Source: Anaerolineae bacterium (GTDB lineage Bacteria; Chloroflexota; Anaerolineae; Aggregatilineales; UBA2796). Taken from it: a stretch of 5,503 bases of DNA. The stretch's first letter is position 1, and every line of letters starts with the position of its first letter. The stretch spans positions 1-5,503 of the forward strand of contig JADZBY010000173.1 of NCBI GenBank assembly GCA_020851855.1, given 5' to 3'. This document shows, one piece after another, positions 4,942 through 5,503 of this stretch. Under the pieces are notes generated by a model that had not been told where the DNA came from, did not search any database, and worked only from the letters and a program-made list of their open reading frames with translations. The translations under genes and the position numbers were made by a program.

Positions 4942-5457
4942 CTACTGTGGGATGGCATAGCCCAGCGTCACCGGCTCGCGGCTGCGGATCAGGCGTTCCC
5001 GCACGTCGTCGGGAATCTCCGGCCAGGCGATCTCACGCTCGGCCCGCCAGCGCAGGACCTGCGGCTGCCTGCCGTTGGTCTGGCGTGGGGCCATGTAGGC
5101 CTCGATCTCAAGGTACTGCTTGCCGTCGCGCTGCGAGAACGTGACTTTGGCGTCGAGAAGGGTCTGGCGCAACATCGCGGCCTGGGCCGGGAAACGTTCT
5201 GCCTCGCCCATCAGCACGAGGCGCGCCTGGTCCATGTCGATCTCGGAGCGCGTTTCGTGCAGCCACGCCGCCAGCCGCTCGGATACCCAGGCGTCGACGA
5301 ACTCCCGGTAGCGCGCGTCCGGCGGGATGATGGTCGCCCGCGCGCCGCGCACGCCCAGCCCTAGCAGATTCAAGATGCCCCGCACCAGCGCATTCAGTAT
5401 GGAGAACAAGCAGCCCCCCGGTTGCGGCTCGGATGACCGCGTCGAATCGTCGGCCAT
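4942..5457 (-). CDS. Hypothetical protein with hydrophobic N-terminal segment, upstream partner of the AAA-ATPase module
   Basis: No known family recognised. The 171-aa product has a polar, disordered-looking start (1-15). A hydrophobic segment interrupted by one arginine follows (about 16-36, LFSILNALVRGILNLLGLGV), more like a membrane-associated amphipathic helix than a classic transmembrane span. The soluble domain (about 40-171) mixes helices (YREFVDAWVSERLAAWLHE, residues 50-68) and strands (AKVTFSQ, KQYLEIEAYM). It closes with IPDDVRERLIR at 148-158 and TLGYAIPQ. The ATG at 5457 is preceded by AAAGGA (very close) and GAAGGG (about 10 nt). It begins 6 nt after the stop of the preceding gene and ends 52 nt before the 137-aa membrane protein gene, consistent with one operon. 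The fold looks alpha+beta and the protein probably faces the cytoplasm at the membrane, which is inference. Confidence 0.75.
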   Translation of the reverse strand: MADDSTRSSEPQPGGCLFSILNALVRGILNLLGLGVRGARATIIPPDARYREFVDAWVSERLAAWLHETRSEIDMDQARLVLMGEAERFPAQAAMLRQTLLDAKVTFSQRDGKQYLEIEAYMAPRQTNGRQPQVLRWRAEREIAWPEIPDDVRERLIRSREPVTLGYAIPQ

Positions 5458-5463
5458 GTTCCT

Positions 5464-5503
5464 TTATCCCTTCACTTTCAATTCCAACTCGACGGCGTCG
5501 GCC
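5464..5503 (-). CDS. Partial CDS, C-terminal end of an unidentified protein
   Basis: A minus-strand frame enters from the right edge, reads ADAVELELKVKG and stops at a TAA (5466-5464), 6 nt before the ATG of the 171-aa gene. The alternating acidic and hydrophobic residues look like a normal C-terminal beta strand. The GAAGGG that can serve as the next gene's ribosome-binding site lies over its last codons, as is common in operons. Another frame is also open here, so the call rests on stop position and plausibility only. Confidence 0.45.
   Translation of the reverse strand, partial: ADAVELELKVKG

Noticed and set aside
5404..5415. Possible lipobox cysteine (PGGC, C16) in the 171-aa protein
   Set aside because: No basic, hydrophobic signal peptide precedes the cysteine; the first 15 residues are polar and the hydrophobic stretch comes after it. 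A lipoprotein signal is not supported.

Overview
The window is a GC-rich bacterial segment in which every supported gene lies on the minus strand. Transcription therefore runs from position 5503 towards position 1. It holds five complete genes and fragments of two more, one at each edge. No rRNA, tRNA, CRISPR array, transposase or phage gene was seen. High GC, repeat-rich intergenic DNA, a RocF-type arginase, a LysN-like stand-alone aminotransferase and an F420/FMN-type LLM oxidoreductase would all fit a Chloroflexota (Anaerolineae-like) genome. This is a judgement from memory with no marker gene behind it, so the taxonomy is tentative.

Region A (5503 to 3575, read leftwards) begins with the last codons of an unidentified protein. 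It continues with a 171-aa protein that has a hydrophobic N-terminal segment, a 137-aa protein with one clear N-terminal transmembrane helix, and a 313-aa single-domain AAA+ ATPase. Spacings are 6 nt, 52 nt and a 41-nt overlap, so this looks like one translationally coupled operon. The two small proteins share a C-terminal pattern and a similar layout and may be distant relatives. I do not recognise this three-gene set as a named system. It is the best candidate here for something undescribed: an AAA+ machine with one or two membrane-bound partners.

Region B (3570 to 2632) is a luciferase-like (LLM) flavin-dependent oxidoreductase whose ATG lies 4 nt after the ATPase stop. It is probably the last gene of the same transcript, although its chemistry has no obvious link to the ATPase module.

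Region C (2631 to 2273) is a 359-nt non-coding stretch packed with structure. Next to the oxidoreductase stop is a compound palindromic repeat of alternating GGGCT/AGCCC modules. Then comes a second palindrome with 9-bp perfect arms. Just upstream of the next gene are two abutting perfect inverted repeats, which look like an operator or leader structure.

Region D (2272 to 75) holds a fold-type I PLP aminotransferase followed after 26 nt by arginase, a likely amino-acid catabolic pair. Arginase gives ornithine and urea; the aminotransferase substrate cannot be read from the sequence. Region E (64 to 1) is the apparent N-terminus of a further gene starting with a hydrophobic segment.
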